52,703 bases of DNA from Aquitalea pelogenes (GCF_001515305.1 NZ_LNQV01000030.1:1-52703); one strand, 5' to 3'. Shown: positions 30,162 through 40,074, numbered from the stretch's first letter. Program-made: numbers and translations. Notes: generated by a model not told the origin, from the sequence alone.

Positions 30162-30593
30162 ATGTCGAATTTGCGCCTGCCCTATGTCGAGCTGTCTGCC
30201 CCTGCCTTGCAGCATCTGCGTGCCATCAAGCAACTGCTGGCGGAAAGCCCGCTGGGGCGTAATCTGGTGGAGCTGGTTTACCTGCGGGTTTCGCAGATCA
30301 ATGGCTGTGCATTCTGCCTCGACATGCACAGCCGGGCGCTGCGCAGCGGCGGCGAAACTGCGGTGCGGCTGGACACGCTGGCTGGCTGGCGACTGAGCCC
30401 GCACTTCAGTGTGCGGGAGAGGGCTGCGCTGGCCTGGGCCGAGTCGGTGACGCTGATTGCCGGCACACAGGCGGATGACGCGGCGTATAACCCGTTGCTG
30501 GAACACTTCAACGCCCAGGAAATCTGCGACCTGACCATGGCCATCGCCAGCATGAATGCGCTGAACCGGCTGGCCATTGCCATGCGCCAGTAG
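30162..30593 (+). CDS. Carboxymuconolactone-decarboxylase/AhpD-like protein
   Basis: 143 residues. The redox motif C49-x2-C52-x3-H56 lies in NGCAFCLDMHSRALR, the active site of AhpD-type alkylhydroperoxidases. The rest is helical, as in the family. It probably reduces peroxides with a thiol partner, though the partner is not encoded here. The ATG at 30162 has GAGGAG upstream. Confidence 0.93.
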   Translation: MSNLRLPYVELSAPALQHLRAIKQLLAESPLGRNLVELVYLRVSQINGCAFCLDMHSRALRSGGETAVRLDTLAGWRLSPHFSVRERAALAWAESVTLIAGTQADDAAYNPLLEHFNAQEICDLTMAIASMNALNRLAIAMRQ

Positions 30594-30651
30594 CGACACC
30601 GGGTGGTGAACCGGATTGGTTCTTGATCAATCGTGTTGATGGAGTATTGCG

Positions 30652-31251
30652 ATGAGCCTGTATTGCCCGTCTGCTTTTCGTGCCGAAGCTGGGTATGCCG
30701 CGCGTGTGATGACGGATAATCCGCTGGCCACCCTGATTACCCCGGCGGCAGACGAACCGTGGATCAGCCATGTGGTGCTGTTGCCCGATCCGCAACATCC
30801 TGATTGCCTGCTGGGCCATCTGGCGCGGGCCAATCCGCATGCCGGAGTGCTGTTTGCACAAGACAGCGTGGCGGTGTTTGCCGGTGCGCATGGCTATGTG
30901 TCACCGCGCTGGTATGTGTCCGATGGCATGGTGCCTACCTGGAATTACCGGGTGGCGCATGCTCATGGCCGGGCAGAACCGGTGGACGGCGCGCAGCTGG
31001 GTGAACTGTTAAGCCAGCTGGCGCGTCATTTTGAAGGCCCGGATGGCTGGAGTACCGATGCCATGCCGCCAGCGGCGATGGCCGCCATGCAGCGCGGCAT
31101 AGTGGGTTTCCGTTTGCGGGTGGCGCGTTGGGAGGTCAAGGCCAAGCTGAGCCAGAACCGGCTGCCGCAAGACCGGCAAGGGGTGATCCAGACGCTGGAA
31201 AGGGGTGACGAGGCGGCACGCCAGCTGGCCGCCGCCATGCCGCGGCCTTGA
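30652..31251 (+). CDS. FMN-binding PaiB-like regulator/flavoprotein
   Basis: This 199-residue PaiB-family split-barrel protein has YVSPRWYVSDGMVPTWNY near residues 82-99, the strongest family signature, and AKLSQNRLPQDRQGVIQTLE near the C-terminus. In Bacillus PaiB is a negative regulator; here it is probably a flavin-binding cytosolic protein. It lies 58 bp downstream of the AhpD-like gene on the same strand and may share its transcript. Confidence 0.9.
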   Translation: MSLYCPSAFRAEAGYAARVMTDNPLATLITPAADEPWISHVVLLPDPQHPDCLLGHLARANPHAGVLFAQDSVAVFAGAHGYVSPRWYVSDGMVPTWNYRVAHAHGRAEPVDGAQLGELLSQLARHFEGPDGWSTDAMPPAAMAAMQRGIVGFRLRVARWEVKAKLSQNRLPQDRQGVIQTLERGDEAARQLAAAMPRP

Positions 31252-31264
31252 TGGATTGAATGGT

Positions 31265-31810
31265 TTAGTGGGGCACTTTCAGGGCTTCCACTTCCACCAG
31301 CACATTGCGGCTTTCATCGGCCAGCCATAGTTGGCCGTCCTGCACGGTGGCAGTCAGTTGCATGCTGCGCTGGCACAGCGCGGCCAGCTCGGCCTGGGTG
31401 GCGGTGCTGATGCGGTAGACGCTGAGCTTGTCCAGCTTGGCCAGCTTGTTTTCGATTTGCGGCCACCATACCTCGCTGGAGCGGCCGCCATAGGTGTACA
31501 ACACGACCTTGTCGGCGCGGCTGCAGGCTTTCTTCAGCCGCTTTTCATCCGGTTCGCCCAGTTCTATCCACAGTTCGATTTCGTCGCTGTAATTCTTCTG
31601 CCACAGTTCGGCCTCGTCGTCGGCACTCAGGCCACGGGTAAAGCTGAGGGTTTCGCTGGCATTGAGCACAAAGGCCACCAGGCGCACCATCAGGCGCTCC
31701 ACGGTTTCGGACGGGTGTTGTGCCAGGGTCAGGTTATGGCTGGCGTAATAGCCGCGGTCCATGTCGGAAATCGACAGACCGGCTTTGTAAATGGTGGCGG
31801 TAAGGGCCAT
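31265..31810 (-). CDS. yaeQ: YaeQ family protein
   Basis: 181 residues, matching the family from MALTATIYKAGLSISDMDRGYYASHNLTLAQHPSET through to LVEVEALKVPH. YaeQ has a PD-(D/E)XK-like fold and has been linked to transcription elongation, but the mechanism is not established. The C-terminus is convergent with the PaiB-like gene 13 bp away. Confidence 0.93.
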   Translation of the reverse strand: MALTATIYKAGLSISDMDRGYYASHNLTLAQHPSETVERLMVRLVAFVLNASETLSFTRGLSADDEAELWQKNYSDEIELWIELGEPDEKRLKKACSRADKVVLYTYGGRSSEVWWPQIENKLAKLDKLSVYRISTATQAELAALCQRSMQLTATVQDGQLWLADESRNVLVEVEALKVPH

Positions 31811-31882
31811 GAGTGATATCCGGGTTGCAATGTTGGCTGCACACGGCCCGGTGCGGCTGCCGGCCGGTGCAGGAGTATGGAC

Positions 31883-32608
31883 TTATTGTTCAGGCTGGCT
31901 GATGCACAGCAGGCTTTCGCCTTTCCAGTTGATGCTGGCTTCCTTGCCGCGGATGATGAATTCGACATTCTGACCGGCATAGCGGGCACCGCCGGTGACC
32001 AGCTCCTGCTGGTGCAGGATGGCCTGGCTCTTGCCACGTACCAGCCGCGCGGTGGCGGGTTTGGTACGGTAAAAGGTGGCCAGCACGTCGTTGTTGCCGC
32101 CACCGCCGCACAGATAATGCAGCGGGGTCAGCGAGGGCGCCAGTTCCCAGCTGGCCTGCAGTTCGGTAATGCGCAGGATGTAGGTATCCCCCAGACACAT
32201 ATGGGGGTTGTCGTTCTTCATGCATTCCTTCAGGTTGTGCGCCCAGTGGCGCTGCTCCTGTTGCAGCTTGCTGACGCTCAGCGCACCTGCCGGCGTCTGG
32301 CGGGCCTTGTCCATGGCCTGGGTGTATACCTTGTCCAGCCGGTTGCCCAGCCGGATCAGGCCTTCATCCTGGCACAGCATGGTTTCCATGGGGTTGGCCG
32401 GCTTGTTGCAATCAAATTCGGTGGCCGCAATGGTGGCAATCGGCGGCGTCACCGCGGCGGGTGGCATGCGTGTGCTGCTGATGTTGCCACGGCCTCCGCT
32501 ACGGTCCTGTCCGGTACCAAGCGAATGCGCACCGTTCAGGGCATGCGCCAGGCCGGGTGCAAGCAGCAGCAAGCAGATTGCAGTGGGTACGGGACGGAAT
32601 TTGAGCAT
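31883..32608 (-). CDS. Exported LprI (DUF1311)-MliC two-domain lysozyme-inhibitor-like protein
   Basis: 241 residues from the ATG at 32608. The signal peptide has [19 protein letters not shown] cysteine-bearing LprI-type domain follows (~65-150; [19 protein letters not shown] and WAHNLKECM). The C-terminal MliC-type domain (~160-240) has [31 protein letters not shown] and a final Cys (LLCIS). Both parent families inhibit c-type lysozyme, so this fusion may protect peptidoglycan in the periplasm. No lipobox is seen. The yaeQ gene is 72 bp downstream on the same strand. Confidence 0.82.
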   Translation of the reverse strand: MLKFRPVPTAICLLLLAPGLAHALNGAHSLGTGQDRSGGRGNISSTRMPPAAVTPPIATIAATEFDCNKPANPMETMLCQDEGLIRLGNRLDKVYTQAMDKARQTPAGALSVSKLQQEQRHWAHNLKECMKNDNPHMCLGDTYILRITELQASWELAPSLTPLHYLCGGGGNNDVLATFYRTKPATARLVRGKSQAILHQQELVTGGARYAGQNVEFIIRGKEASINWKGESLLCISQPEQ

Positions 32609-32824
32609 GCAGTATTGTGCCACGTGCAGCCCCGTCCTGCTGCATCATTCCGCAGCATGATTTCCCAGCATGGGCAATTGTCTGTAAACTCGCCCGCTTT
32701 CGCGTCTTGCCAATCGGCGCACAATGCAGGCCTCATCCCGCGGCCACCCGCATTCAATTCAATTGTTTACCGTCAGCCTAGATTGGTGTCGCTTACTGCG
32801 ATCAGGCAGTCGCAGGAGTGTTGT

Positions 32825-34282
32825 ATGTCCGATTTAAGCTTTGCTGACCTTGGCCTGGCCCAGGATTTGTTGCGTGCCGTGGCCGATACCGGTTACACCG
32901 TGCCCACCCCCATCCAGGCGCAAGCCATTCCGCAGGTGCTCAAGGGTGGCGATTTGCTGGCCGCCGCGCAAACCGGTACCGGCAAGACCGCCGGTTTCAC
33001 CCTGCCTTTGCTGCAATTGCTGATGGGCAAACCGTCGCGTCAGGCGGGCAAACCGCGCGCGCTGGTGCTGACCCCCACGCGTGAACTGGCCGCCCAGGTG
33101 GAAGAGTCGGTCCGCGAATACGGCAAATACCTGCCGCTCAAATCCATGGTGATGTTTGGTGGTGTCGGCATCAACCCGCAGATTGCCGCCTTGCGCAAGC
33201 CGGTGGACATCCTGGTGGCCACGCCGGGCCGCCTGCTCGACCATGTCAGCCAGCGCACGCTGGATCTGTCTGCCGTGGAAATCCTGGTGCTGGACGAGGC
33301 CGACCGCATGCTGGACATGGGCTTCATCCACGACATCCGCAAGGTGCTGGCCCTGCTGCCGGCCAAGCGGCAGAACCTGCTGTTCTCGGCCACCTTCTCC
33401 GACGAGATCAAGGCACTGGCCGACAAGCTGCTGGATCAACCCAAGCTGGTGGAAGTGGCGCGCCGCAACACCACCAACGAGCTGGTGGACCAGCGCGTGC
33501 ATCTGGTGGACCGCGACAAGAAGACCGATCTGCTGATCAAGCTGATCCGCGATCACAACTGGTACCAGGTGCTGGTGTTCACCCGCACCAAGCACGGTGC
33601 CAACCGTCTGGCGGAAAAGCTGGACAAGATCGGCATTCCGGCCGCAGCCATTCACGGCAACAAGAGCCAGAATGCCCGTACCCGCGCCTTGGCCGACTTC
33701 AAGAATTCCACCCTGCAAGTGCTGGTGGCCACTGATATCGCCGCCCGGGGCCTGGATATCGACCAGCTGCCGCATGTGGTCAACTTCGAACTGCCGAATG
33801 TGCCGGAAGACTATGTACACCGTATCGGCCGTACCGGCCGAGCCGGCAGTCCGGGCGAAGCGGTATCGCTGGTGTGCGTGGATGAGTTCAATTTCCTGCG
33901 TGATATCGAGAAGCTGACCAAGCAATCCATCGCCCGCTTTACCGTACCGGGCTTTGAAGCCGACCTGAACGTGAAGCCGGAACCCATCCCCATGGGTGGC
34001 AACAGCGGTCGTGGCCGCGGCCAGGGTGGCGGTGGCCGTCAGGGTCAGGGCGCACGTCAGGGTCAGGGTGGCGGCAAGCCGCGCCATGAGCAGCAAGCCA
34101 AGCCTACCGGCCATGGTCATCGCAGCCCGGCGGGCAACACACCGCGCAACAAGCCGGCAGCGGCTCAGCCGCAGGGCACGCGTCAACCACAAGCCGCCAA
34201 GCCTGCCGGTGGCCAGACGCAGCAACGTCGCAGCCAGCCTGCACGCCAGGTTTCGGCCTTGCTCTCGCCGGGCAAGCGCTAA
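32825..34282 (+). CDS. rhlE: DEAD-box RNA helicase, RhlE type
   Basis: 485 residues. Q motif with TPIQAQAIP (~28-36), Walker A AQTGTGKT (48-55), then PTRELA, DEAD in [28 protein letters not shown] and HRIGRTGR motifs in order. The tail (~380-485) is low-complexity, rich in Gly, Gln, Arg and Pro, typical of RhlE RNA-binding tails. The 5' frame stays open far upstream only because of the opposite-strand gene; the ATG at 32825 has GCAGGAG. The 216-bp upstream gap is long enough for a structured cold-responsive leader. Confidence 0.95.
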   Translation: MSDLSFADLGLAQDLLRAVADTGYTVPTPIQAQAIPQVLKGGDLLAAAQTGTGKTAGFTLPLLQLLMGKPSRQAGKPRALVLTPTRELAAQVEESVREYGKYLPLKSMVMFGGVGINPQIAALRKPVDILVATPGRLLDHVSQRTLDLSAVEILVLDEADRMLDMGFIHDIRKVLALLPAKRQNLLFSATFSDEIKALADKLLDQPKLVEVARRNTTNELVDQRVHLVDRDKKTDLLIKLIRDHNWYQVLVFTRTKHGANRLAEKLDKIGIPAAAIHGNKSQNARTRALADFKNSTLQVLVATDIAARGLDIDQLPHVVNFELPNVPEDYVHRIGRTGRAGSPGEAVSLVCVDEFNFLRDIEKLTKQSIARFTVPGFEADLNVKPEPIPMGGNSGRGRGQGGGGRQGQGARQGQGGGKPRHEQQAKPTGHGHRSPAGNTPRNKPAAAQPQGTRQPQAAKPAGGQTQQRRSQPARQVSALLSPGKR

Positions 34283-34470
34283 ACTGACAGGACATGGCAG
34301 CGGCACCTGTTGCACGCTGCCCATGCTTGCTGTCCATGGCCCGGACTCGTATCCTCTTGGATTGGTCGCCGGGCCATTTTTCCATCATAAACAAAGGCAT
34401 ATCCCGGCTGACGCGGGGAAGTCCGGCACAAGGTGGCCGGTGGTCAGGCACTCCTGATTCGGAGCAGGAC

Positions 34471-35325
34471 ATGATTGCAGCATGTGCAGCACCTTGGTGG
34501 TGGATGGCCAGACGGCTGGTCTGGCTGGTCCCGTGCGCTGCCGTCTTGTGCGGCCTGCCAGGGCCGGTGCATGCCCAGCGTTCAGCCCCCTTGCCATCTG
34601 GGCAGATGGCCATTGTGCTCAGTGCAGATGACTGGCCACCTTACATCGGTGCCAATCTGCCTGATAACGGCATTTTGTCCCGCGTCGTGAGTGCTGCCTT
34701 TGCCCGCAGCGGCGTGACGGTGCGTTACCGCTTCATGCCCAATAACCGCAGTCTGCAATCGGCCCGCAACGGCATGGTGGATGGCAGCCTGGGTTGGGCG
34801 CCCAGTCCGGACCGTCTGCAGGACCTGCTGTATACCAAACCAGTTCTTTCCGCGCGCATGGTGTTTTTCCAGCAGCGCAGCCATGTGGTGAGCTGGAAAC
34901 AGCTGGCCGAGCTGTCCGGCATGCGTATCGGCATCACCATTGGCAACTATTACTCGGATGAATTCGACCGGCTGGTACGTCAGGGGGTGTTGCATACCGA
35001 CGGTGCCGCCGACGACCTGAGCAACTTCCGCAAGCTGCTGGCGCGGCGTATCGACCTGTTTCCCATTGAAGAAGAAGTCGGCCTGTTTCTGCTCGGTCGT
35101 CACTTCTCCCGCGCCCAGGCGGCAAAACTACAGCATTCCCAGCCCTTCTGGCTGGCACCGCTGCATGTGGTGATCTGGAAGAAGCATCCGCATGGTGCCG
35201 AGCTGATTGACCGTTTCAACCGCGGTTTGCTGGCCATACAGCGCAGCGGTGAACTGGCACGTCTGGTGCAGGAAACCCGTCAAGCCTGCCTGCGCAGTGC
35301 TCAACCGGCTGCTGAGCCGGAATGA
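34471..35325 (+). CDS. Periplasmic solute-binding protein (family 3 type)
   Basis: 284 residues from the ATG at 34471, which has GGAG 6 bp upstream; the ORF to 34294 is not needed. The signal peptide ends in PGPVHAQ near residue 36. The mature part has LSADDWPPYIGANLPDNGILSRVV and a later GMRIGITIGNYYSDEF. No transporter genes adjoin. The ligand is unknown. Tail-to-tail overlap with the restored tetR-type gene is 25 bp. Confidence 0.85.
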   Translation: MIAACAAPWWWMARRLVWLVPCAAVLCGLPGPVHAQRSAPLPSGQMAIVLSADDWPPYIGANLPDNGILSRVVSAAFARSGVTVRYRFMPNNRSLQSARNGMVDGSLGWAPSPDRLQDLLYTKPVLSARMVFFQQRSHVVSWKQLAELSGMRIGITIGNYYSDEFDRLVRQGVLHTDGAADDLSNFRKLLARRIDLFPIEEEVGLFLLGRHFSRAQAAKLQHSQPFWLAPLHVVIWKKHPHGAELIDRFNRGLLAIQRSGELARLVQETRQACLRSAQPAAEPE

Positions 35326-35893
35326 TGGGCGATCAGCGCTTCGGCTTCCACCAGCAACTGGCCGGATAGTGCCGGGTCGGTTACCGCCCGTGCCAGCAGC
35401 ATGGCACCCACCATCAGGCTGAGCTGGGCGCAGGGTGTCAGGGGGGGGCATCGGAATCACCATCCTGTTCGGCGGCGCTTGCCAGGGTGGCCAGCTGTTG
35501 TTGCAGGCTGGCGGTGAAGGCCTGACGCGTGGCCGGTGTATGCCGACTCAGTTCCCCGGCCAGTGTCGCAGCTACGCAGCCGGTGTCCGGGAAGTCCCGA
35601 TGCTGGATGCTCAGATAATGTTGTGCCACCGACAGGCGTTTGCTGCCAGGTGTTGCCAGCTGCATCTGTTGCTGCCATTGCTGATCGACAGATTGCATGG
35701 CCTGCTGGCAGGCTTGCGCCACCAGGTCTTCCTTGTCCTTGAAATGCCAGTAAAAGCCGCCATGGGTCAGGCCCAGATCCGCCATCAGGTTGGCGATGCC
35801 AACCGCGGCAATGCCTTCGGAACGGAAACGCAGTGTGGCCATGTCCAGAATGCGCTGGCGGATGGCGGTCTTGTGCTGTTTGTCGTAACGCAT
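35301..35893 (-). pseudogene. TetR/AcrR-family repressor, broken in a G8 homopolymer
   Basis: N-terminal helix-turn-helix IRQRILDMATLRFRSEGIAAVG and MADLGLTHGGFYWHFKDKEDLV begin at 35893. The frame stops at 35438 just after a run of eight G (35441-35448 on plus). One added base restores a ~197-residue protein with the tail AQLSLMVGAMLLARAVTD. Homopolymer errors are the commonest read error, so this may be artefact. A 28-bp palindrome 23 bp upstream of its start is a likely operator. Confidence 0.85.
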
Positions 35894-35915
35894 GCTGAAT
35901 TCTTTAGCCGGATGA

Positions 35916-35943
35916 TATTTATATTATGGACATAATATAAATA
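35916..35943. promoter_or_regulatory. 28-bp palindromic operator of the TetR gene
   Basis: Two 13-bp perfect arms (TATTTATATTATG, CATAATATAAATA) flank GA. It lies 23 bp upstream of the tetR start in the 180-bp gap before the sensory GGDEF gene. Palindromic sites next to a TetR gene are usually its autoregulatory operator; the regulated partner could be either neighbour. Confidence 0.75.
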
Positions 35944-36073
35944 ATTGCCATGTGAATCAGCAAGATAGCGCTTAACAATAAACATGTCCCAAGTGACAGG
36001 ATGGCTTGCTTTAAGCCGGTCGGGTTTCTATTCCTAAGCGTCAGGACTCACGCACATGTCCAGGAGTGTCCAG

Positions 36074-36976
36074 ATGGTGCTCAAGCTCAGGGATTTCCGC
36101 CTTATCGTCGAACATGCCAGCGATGCCATCATGGTGACCGAAGCAGCCCCACACCGTGCTCCCGGGCCGAAAATCGTCTACGTCAATCAGGCATTTTGCC
36201 AACTGTGCGGCTACGAAAAGTCAGAAATCCTGGGTCGCAATCCACGCTTCCTGCAAGGGCCGCAAACCGACCCGGCGATGCTGCACGATATCCGTGCGGG
36301 GCTGGAGCTGGGGCGTCCGCTACGCATGCAACTGCTCAATTATCACAAGTCCGGGCGCAGCTACTGGGTGGAAATGAGCATCATGCCGCTGCATGACGAT
36401 AACGGGCTGGTCAGCCACTTTGTCGCCATCGAACGGGATGTCACGCACTGGCACAGCGTGCAGGATGCACTGTATTTGCTGGCGGTCACCGACGAGCTCA
36501 CCGGCCTGCCCAATCGCCGGATGTTTGCCGAACTGGGTAACAAATACCTGCACCTGGCGCAGCGTCAGGCAACGCCGCTCAGTGTGGTGATGCTGGACCT
36601 GGATCACTTCAAGCAGGTGAACGACCGCTTTGGTCACCAGATGGGTGACAGCTTGCTCCGTGTGGTGGGCCGGGTCCTGAGTCAGGGAATACGTGAAAGT
36701 GATGTTGCCGGCAGGCTGGGTGGCGAGGAGTTTGGCCTGCTGTTACCTGAAACCAGTCAACAGGAAGCCTTGCAGGTGATACACCGGGTACAGGCCATGC
36801 TGGATGCCGCATGCCGGGCCGCCAGCTTGCCTGCGGAGGCCTGTGTCACGCTCAGCGTGGGCCTGGCCATGCTCGGCGCGAAGGACAAGGCGCTGGATGA
36901 CATTTTGCAGCGCGCCGACGAGGCGCTTTACACGGCCAAGAAACTGGGTCGGAACCGGGTGGAAATCAGCCTTTAG
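36074..36976 (+). CDS. LOV-like PAS/GGDEF diguanylate cyclase
   Basis: 300 residues from the ATG at 36074, which has AGGAG 7 bp upstream; the ATG at 36056 lacks one. The N-terminal PAS (1-~125) resembles LOV: YVNQAFCQLCGY, GRNPRFLQGPQTDP, LLNYHKSGRSYW and FVAIERDVT. The photoactive Cys of LOV (GRNC) is Pro57 here, so no cysteinyl-flavin adduct can form. The GGDEF domain carries metal-site DLDHFKQVNDRFGH, an RESD inhibitory site and active GRLGGEEF. Divergent from tetR. Confidence 0.88.
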   Translation: MVLKLRDFRLIVEHASDAIMVTEAAPHRAPGPKIVYVNQAFCQLCGYEKSEILGRNPRFLQGPQTDPAMLHDIRAGLELGRPLRMQLLNYHKSGRSYWVEMSIMPLHDDNGLVSHFVAIERDVTHWHSVQDALYLLAVTDELTGLPNRRMFAELGNKYLHLAQRQATPLSVVMLDLDHFKQVNDRFGHQMGDSLLRVVGRVLSQGIRESDVAGRLGGEEFGLLLPETSQQEALQVIHRVQAMLDAACRAASLPAEACVTLSVGLAMLGAKDKALDDILQRADEALYTAKKLGRNRVEISL

Positions 36977-37165
36977 CGGTGGCATGCCGTCATTTTCCGG
37001 TCCAAGGCCCGGACTATTCCGGGCTGTAACGCCTCCTGTGTCAATTCGTTACCACACAAGGGCTTGGGCTCGCAGGAAAGCGTGGATTTATCCCGTTGTC
37101 TTGGCTATTCTTGCTGCCCATACCGCACTACAAACGACGGATAAGGTTTCGTCTTTTGCCGCGGC

Positions 37166-39112
37166 ATGGGAGAAACCGTGTTCTCATCTGGCAAATCTGC
37201 ACAGCCCTGGCTGACACGGGCGAAACAAGCCCTGTGGCAGGCCCTGTCACTGTGGCTGCTGACATGGTTGTCGGTCTGTTTGCCGTATTCGGTGGACTTC
37301 GGCAGGCTGGCCCCTCCCTTGTGGCTGCCGGCCGGTTTCTGCCTGGCGCAGGCCATGCTGCGGGGCTGGTCTTGCTGGCCCGGCTTGCTGCTGGGCCTGA
37401 GTCTGGGTCAGGCCTGGCTATTACCGCAACATGCGGTGCTGGGGCTGGGCATGGCTGCCGGGCAGACGCTGGCGGCCTTGCTGGCGGGCCATTTCCTGCG
37501 CGCGCGCAGCGGGCTGGAGCCGCCATTTGACCGCTTGAGCGGCGTGCTGCTGTTTTTGTGGTGCGGCGTACTGGCCAATACCCTGCTGGCCAACTTGCCG
37601 GCCTATCTGCTGATTCCCCCCGCCTTGTTACCCGCTGGTGTTTCGCACTGGCAGTGGCTGTTTTCCCGCTGGCTGGGCGAGGTCAATGGCATCCTGACGC
37701 TGACGCCTGCCTTGCTGTTTCTCAGCCATGCGTCCTACCGCAAACAGCAGCTCAATCCAGCCGGCTGGCTGGAAACCGCCTTGCTCAGCCTCAGCACCCT
37801 GAGCCTGGCACTGGTAGAGTTCATCTGGGCTGATTTCCGCCACGGGGTGGCGGCATCGCTGTGGCCATTGTTTCTGATTGCCTTGATGTGGGTGGCGTTT
37901 CGCTGTCGTCTGGCGCTGGCTTATTGCCTGCACGCAGCGGTGGTGGTGCTGGCCTTTGTCGGTGTGCTGCTGCATAACGGTGCGGCGTATCAGGACCCCG
38001 GACTCAGCGGTATTGCCACTGCCGGCATGTTGTTACTGGTGCAGTCGCTGGGTTTGCTGGTGTTTGGAGCACTGGTGGCTGAGCGGCGTCATGCCGAAGA
38101 CTGGCTGCGCCGTTCCAACCAGACGCTGGAAGCCAAGGTGGCGGAGCGCACCCGGCAACTGGCTCAAAGCGAAGCCCGGCTGAAGCTGATGGCAGATGCA
38201 TCCCCCTTCCCGCTGGTAATGAGCCATCTGGATGGCGGCACGCTGATTTATGCCAATGCGCAGGCGGAAAGCCTGTTCCAGTGCCAGCTCAATGACACGG
38301 GCCGCCGGGTGCAGGATTTCTATATCGATCAGGAAGCACGCAAGCAGGTGTCGCGGCTGCTGCATGGCGAGGGTGCGGTGCGCGATCATGAAGTCCGCTT
38401 GCATGACGCGCATGGCCGTCAGTTCTGGGCACTGATTTCCTGTTCGCTGGTACATAGCGACCAATCGCTGTATGTCATCAGCGGTATCAACGACATCAGC
38501 GAGCGCAAGCGGCTGGAACACAGCCTGCACGAGGCAAACGACGCCTTGCGTCAGCATGTGGCGGAAATCGAATCCATGCACGTCGGCCTGCGCGAACAGG
38601 TGCGGCGCGACCCGCTGACCGGCCTGTTCAACCGCCGTTATCTGGATGAAATCCTGCCGCGTCTGCTGGCGCACATGCTGGCACTCAATGGCACGGTGGC
38701 GGTGATGATGGTGGATGCTGACCATTTCAAGCGCATCAATGACAATCACGGCCACCCCTGCGGGGATGCCGTATTGGCGGCACTGGGTGCCTTCCTGCGA
38801 GACCGCTTCCGCAGTGGCGACGTGGTATGCCGTTATGGTGGCGAGGAGTTCTGCATCCTGATGCCGGGAATGGCGCTGGACGTGGCCAGTGAAAAAGCGG
38901 AACAACTCTGTGCCGACGTGCGGCAATTGCCCATCCAGGCGCTGGGCCAGCGTTTGCACATTACCCTGTCCATCGGCCTGTCGGTTTGCCCGCTGCATGG
39001 AGAAGACCCGGCCAGCCTGATACAGGCTGCGGATGCCGCGCTGTACCAGGCCAAGGCACAAGGCCGCGACCGGGTGTGTCTGGCAGGCTCCAGTCAGCCC
39101 GCCCTGTTTTGA
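37166..39112 (+). CDS. Sensory diguanylate cyclase with MASE1-like membrane domain, PAS and GGDEF
   Basis: 648 residues. About eight hydrophobic helices occupy ~1-310 (LWLPAGFCLAQAML, WLGEVNGILTLTPALLFLS), MASE1-like. A coiled linker (EDWLRRSNQTLEAKVAERTRQL), a PAS (~340-455) and a GGDEF (~475-630) follow. Active loop CRYGGEEF, inhibitory RSGD before it, DADHFKRINDNHGH for metal. It should make c-di-GMP. The ATG at 37166 lacks a clear ribosome site; the GTG at 37178, with GGGAG upstream, could be the real start. The 3' end overlaps the FUSC gene by 19 bp. Confidence 0.9.
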   Translation: MGETVFSSGKSAQPWLTRAKQALWQALSLWLLTWLSVCLPYSVDFGRLAPPLWLPAGFCLAQAMLRGWSCWPGLLLGLSLGQAWLLPQHAVLGLGMAAGQTLAALLAGHFLRARSGLEPPFDRLSGVLLFLWCGVLANTLLANLPAYLLIPPALLPAGVSHWQWLFSRWLGEVNGILTLTPALLFLSHASYRKQQLNPAGWLETALLSLSTLSLALVEFIWADFRHGVAASLWPLFLIALMWVAFRCRLALAYCLHAAVVVLAFVGVLLHNGAAYQDPGLSGIATAGMLLLVQSLGLLVFGALVAERRHAEDWLRRSNQTLEAKVAERTRQLAQSEARLKLMADASPFPLVMSHLDGGTLIYANAQAESLFQCQLNDTGRRVQDFYIDQEARKQVSRLLHGEGAVRDHEVRLHDAHGRQFWALISCSLVHSDQSLYVISGINDISERKRLEHSLHEANDALRQHVAEIESMHVGLREQVRRDPLTGLFNRRYLDEILPRLLAHMLALNGTVAVMMVDADHFKRINDNHGHPCGDAVLAALGAFLRDRFRSGDVVCRYGGEEFCILMPGMALDVASEKAEQLCADVRQLPIQALGQRLHITLSIGLSVCPLHGEDPASLIQAADAALYQAKAQGRDRVCLAGSSQPALF

Positions 39113-40074
39113 AGCCGCTGTTGTTTGACGCCCATTTCCAGCCACCAGGCCAGGCTGCCCAGCAACACACCCACCAGCAGGGTATCGGCCACCCGCTCCA
39201 CCACGCCATGCTGCACCTGCGCCACCGGCATGACGGAAAGCACCAGCAGGGTCAGCCCGGCAATAAAACCGCGGAAGCTGCGTTGCATCAGCATCAGCGC
39301 CGTGGTGAGAACCAGACACATGATCAGCATGTGGATGGCCGGTGGCGGCTGCCACCAGGCCAGCAGTGCCGCCAGCACGCCGCCCAGCAAGGTGCCGTAT
39401 ACCCGCTCCTTCACCAGCCATAGCATGCGCTGTGGCGAGGGATCGATAATGCCGACCACCAGCACCGGCAGCCACCAGGTATGGGGCAGATGCCATCTTC
39501 CCCCGGCCAGCCAGGCCAGACATCCGCACAACAGTAAGTGCCAGGCATAGCGCCGGACATCATCGCGCGCGGCACCTGGTAATACCCGGTGCCAGTCCGC
39601 CAGACCGTATCGACCCAACAACAGGCCGTAAACCGCCCCGCAAAACGCCAGCAACGCGTGTTGCCCGGCGGGCAGTGGGGACGCGGGCATCATATTGGCC
39701 AGCAGCAGGCTGAATACCCAGAACTGCATGCCCTTGTGCAAGCCGCGCCGCGAGACCATGGCCATGATCAGCAGCATGCCCGCCAGCACCGGCAACATCA
39801 GCCAGTCCTTGCCGATACAGGCCTGACCCAGCCATTGCATGGCCGGCAAGCCTGCGAGGGAGTACAGACTCAGGCGCTTGGCCAGCAGCACGATCATCAT
39901 CGAATAGGCGGCGCTCAGCGTGAACGGAAAAATCCAGCTGGCGGGTTGATCGCTGAGGGCAAACAGCATGGCCGGAACAAACAGCAGCGTGCTGGTGCTC
40001 AGCGCGTGCAGTAGCCGGAACCGTACATGACGAATGGTGGCAAGGCCGCGCAGGGCCAGGCGTGGAAAAGTCAT
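39094..40074 (-). CDS. FUSC-family inner-membrane protein
   Basis: 326 residues from the ATG at 40074 (alternatives at 40119 and 40143). About nine hydrophobic helices in two groups around a VKERVYGTLLGGVLAALLAW motif, typical of aromatic-acid exporter / fusaric-acid-resistance relatives. The cytosolic domain of classical FUSC is absent, so this is the short membrane form. Substrate unknown. It overlaps the sensory GGDEF gene by 19 bp tail to tail. Confidence 0.8.
   Translation of the reverse strand: MTFPRLALRGLATIRHVRFRLLHALSTSTLLFVPAMLFALSDQPASWIFPFTLSAAYSMMIVLLAKRLSLYSLAGLPAMQWLGQACIGKDWLMLPVLAGMLLIMAMVSRRGLHKGMQFWVFSLLLANMMPASPLPAGQHALLAFCGAVYGLLLGRYGLADWHRVLPGAARDDVRRYAWHLLLCGCLAWLAGGRWHLPHTWWLPVLVVGIIDPSPQRMLWLVKERVYGTLLGGVLAALLAWWQPPPAIHMLIMCLVLTTALMLMQRSFRGFIAGLTLLVLSVMPVAQVQHGVVERVADTLLVGVLLGSLAWWLEMGVKQQRLQNRAG

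Noticed and set aside
31560-31580. DnaA-box-like TATCCACAG
   Set aside because: A single partial match inside the yaeQ coding region; no cluster that would mark an origin.
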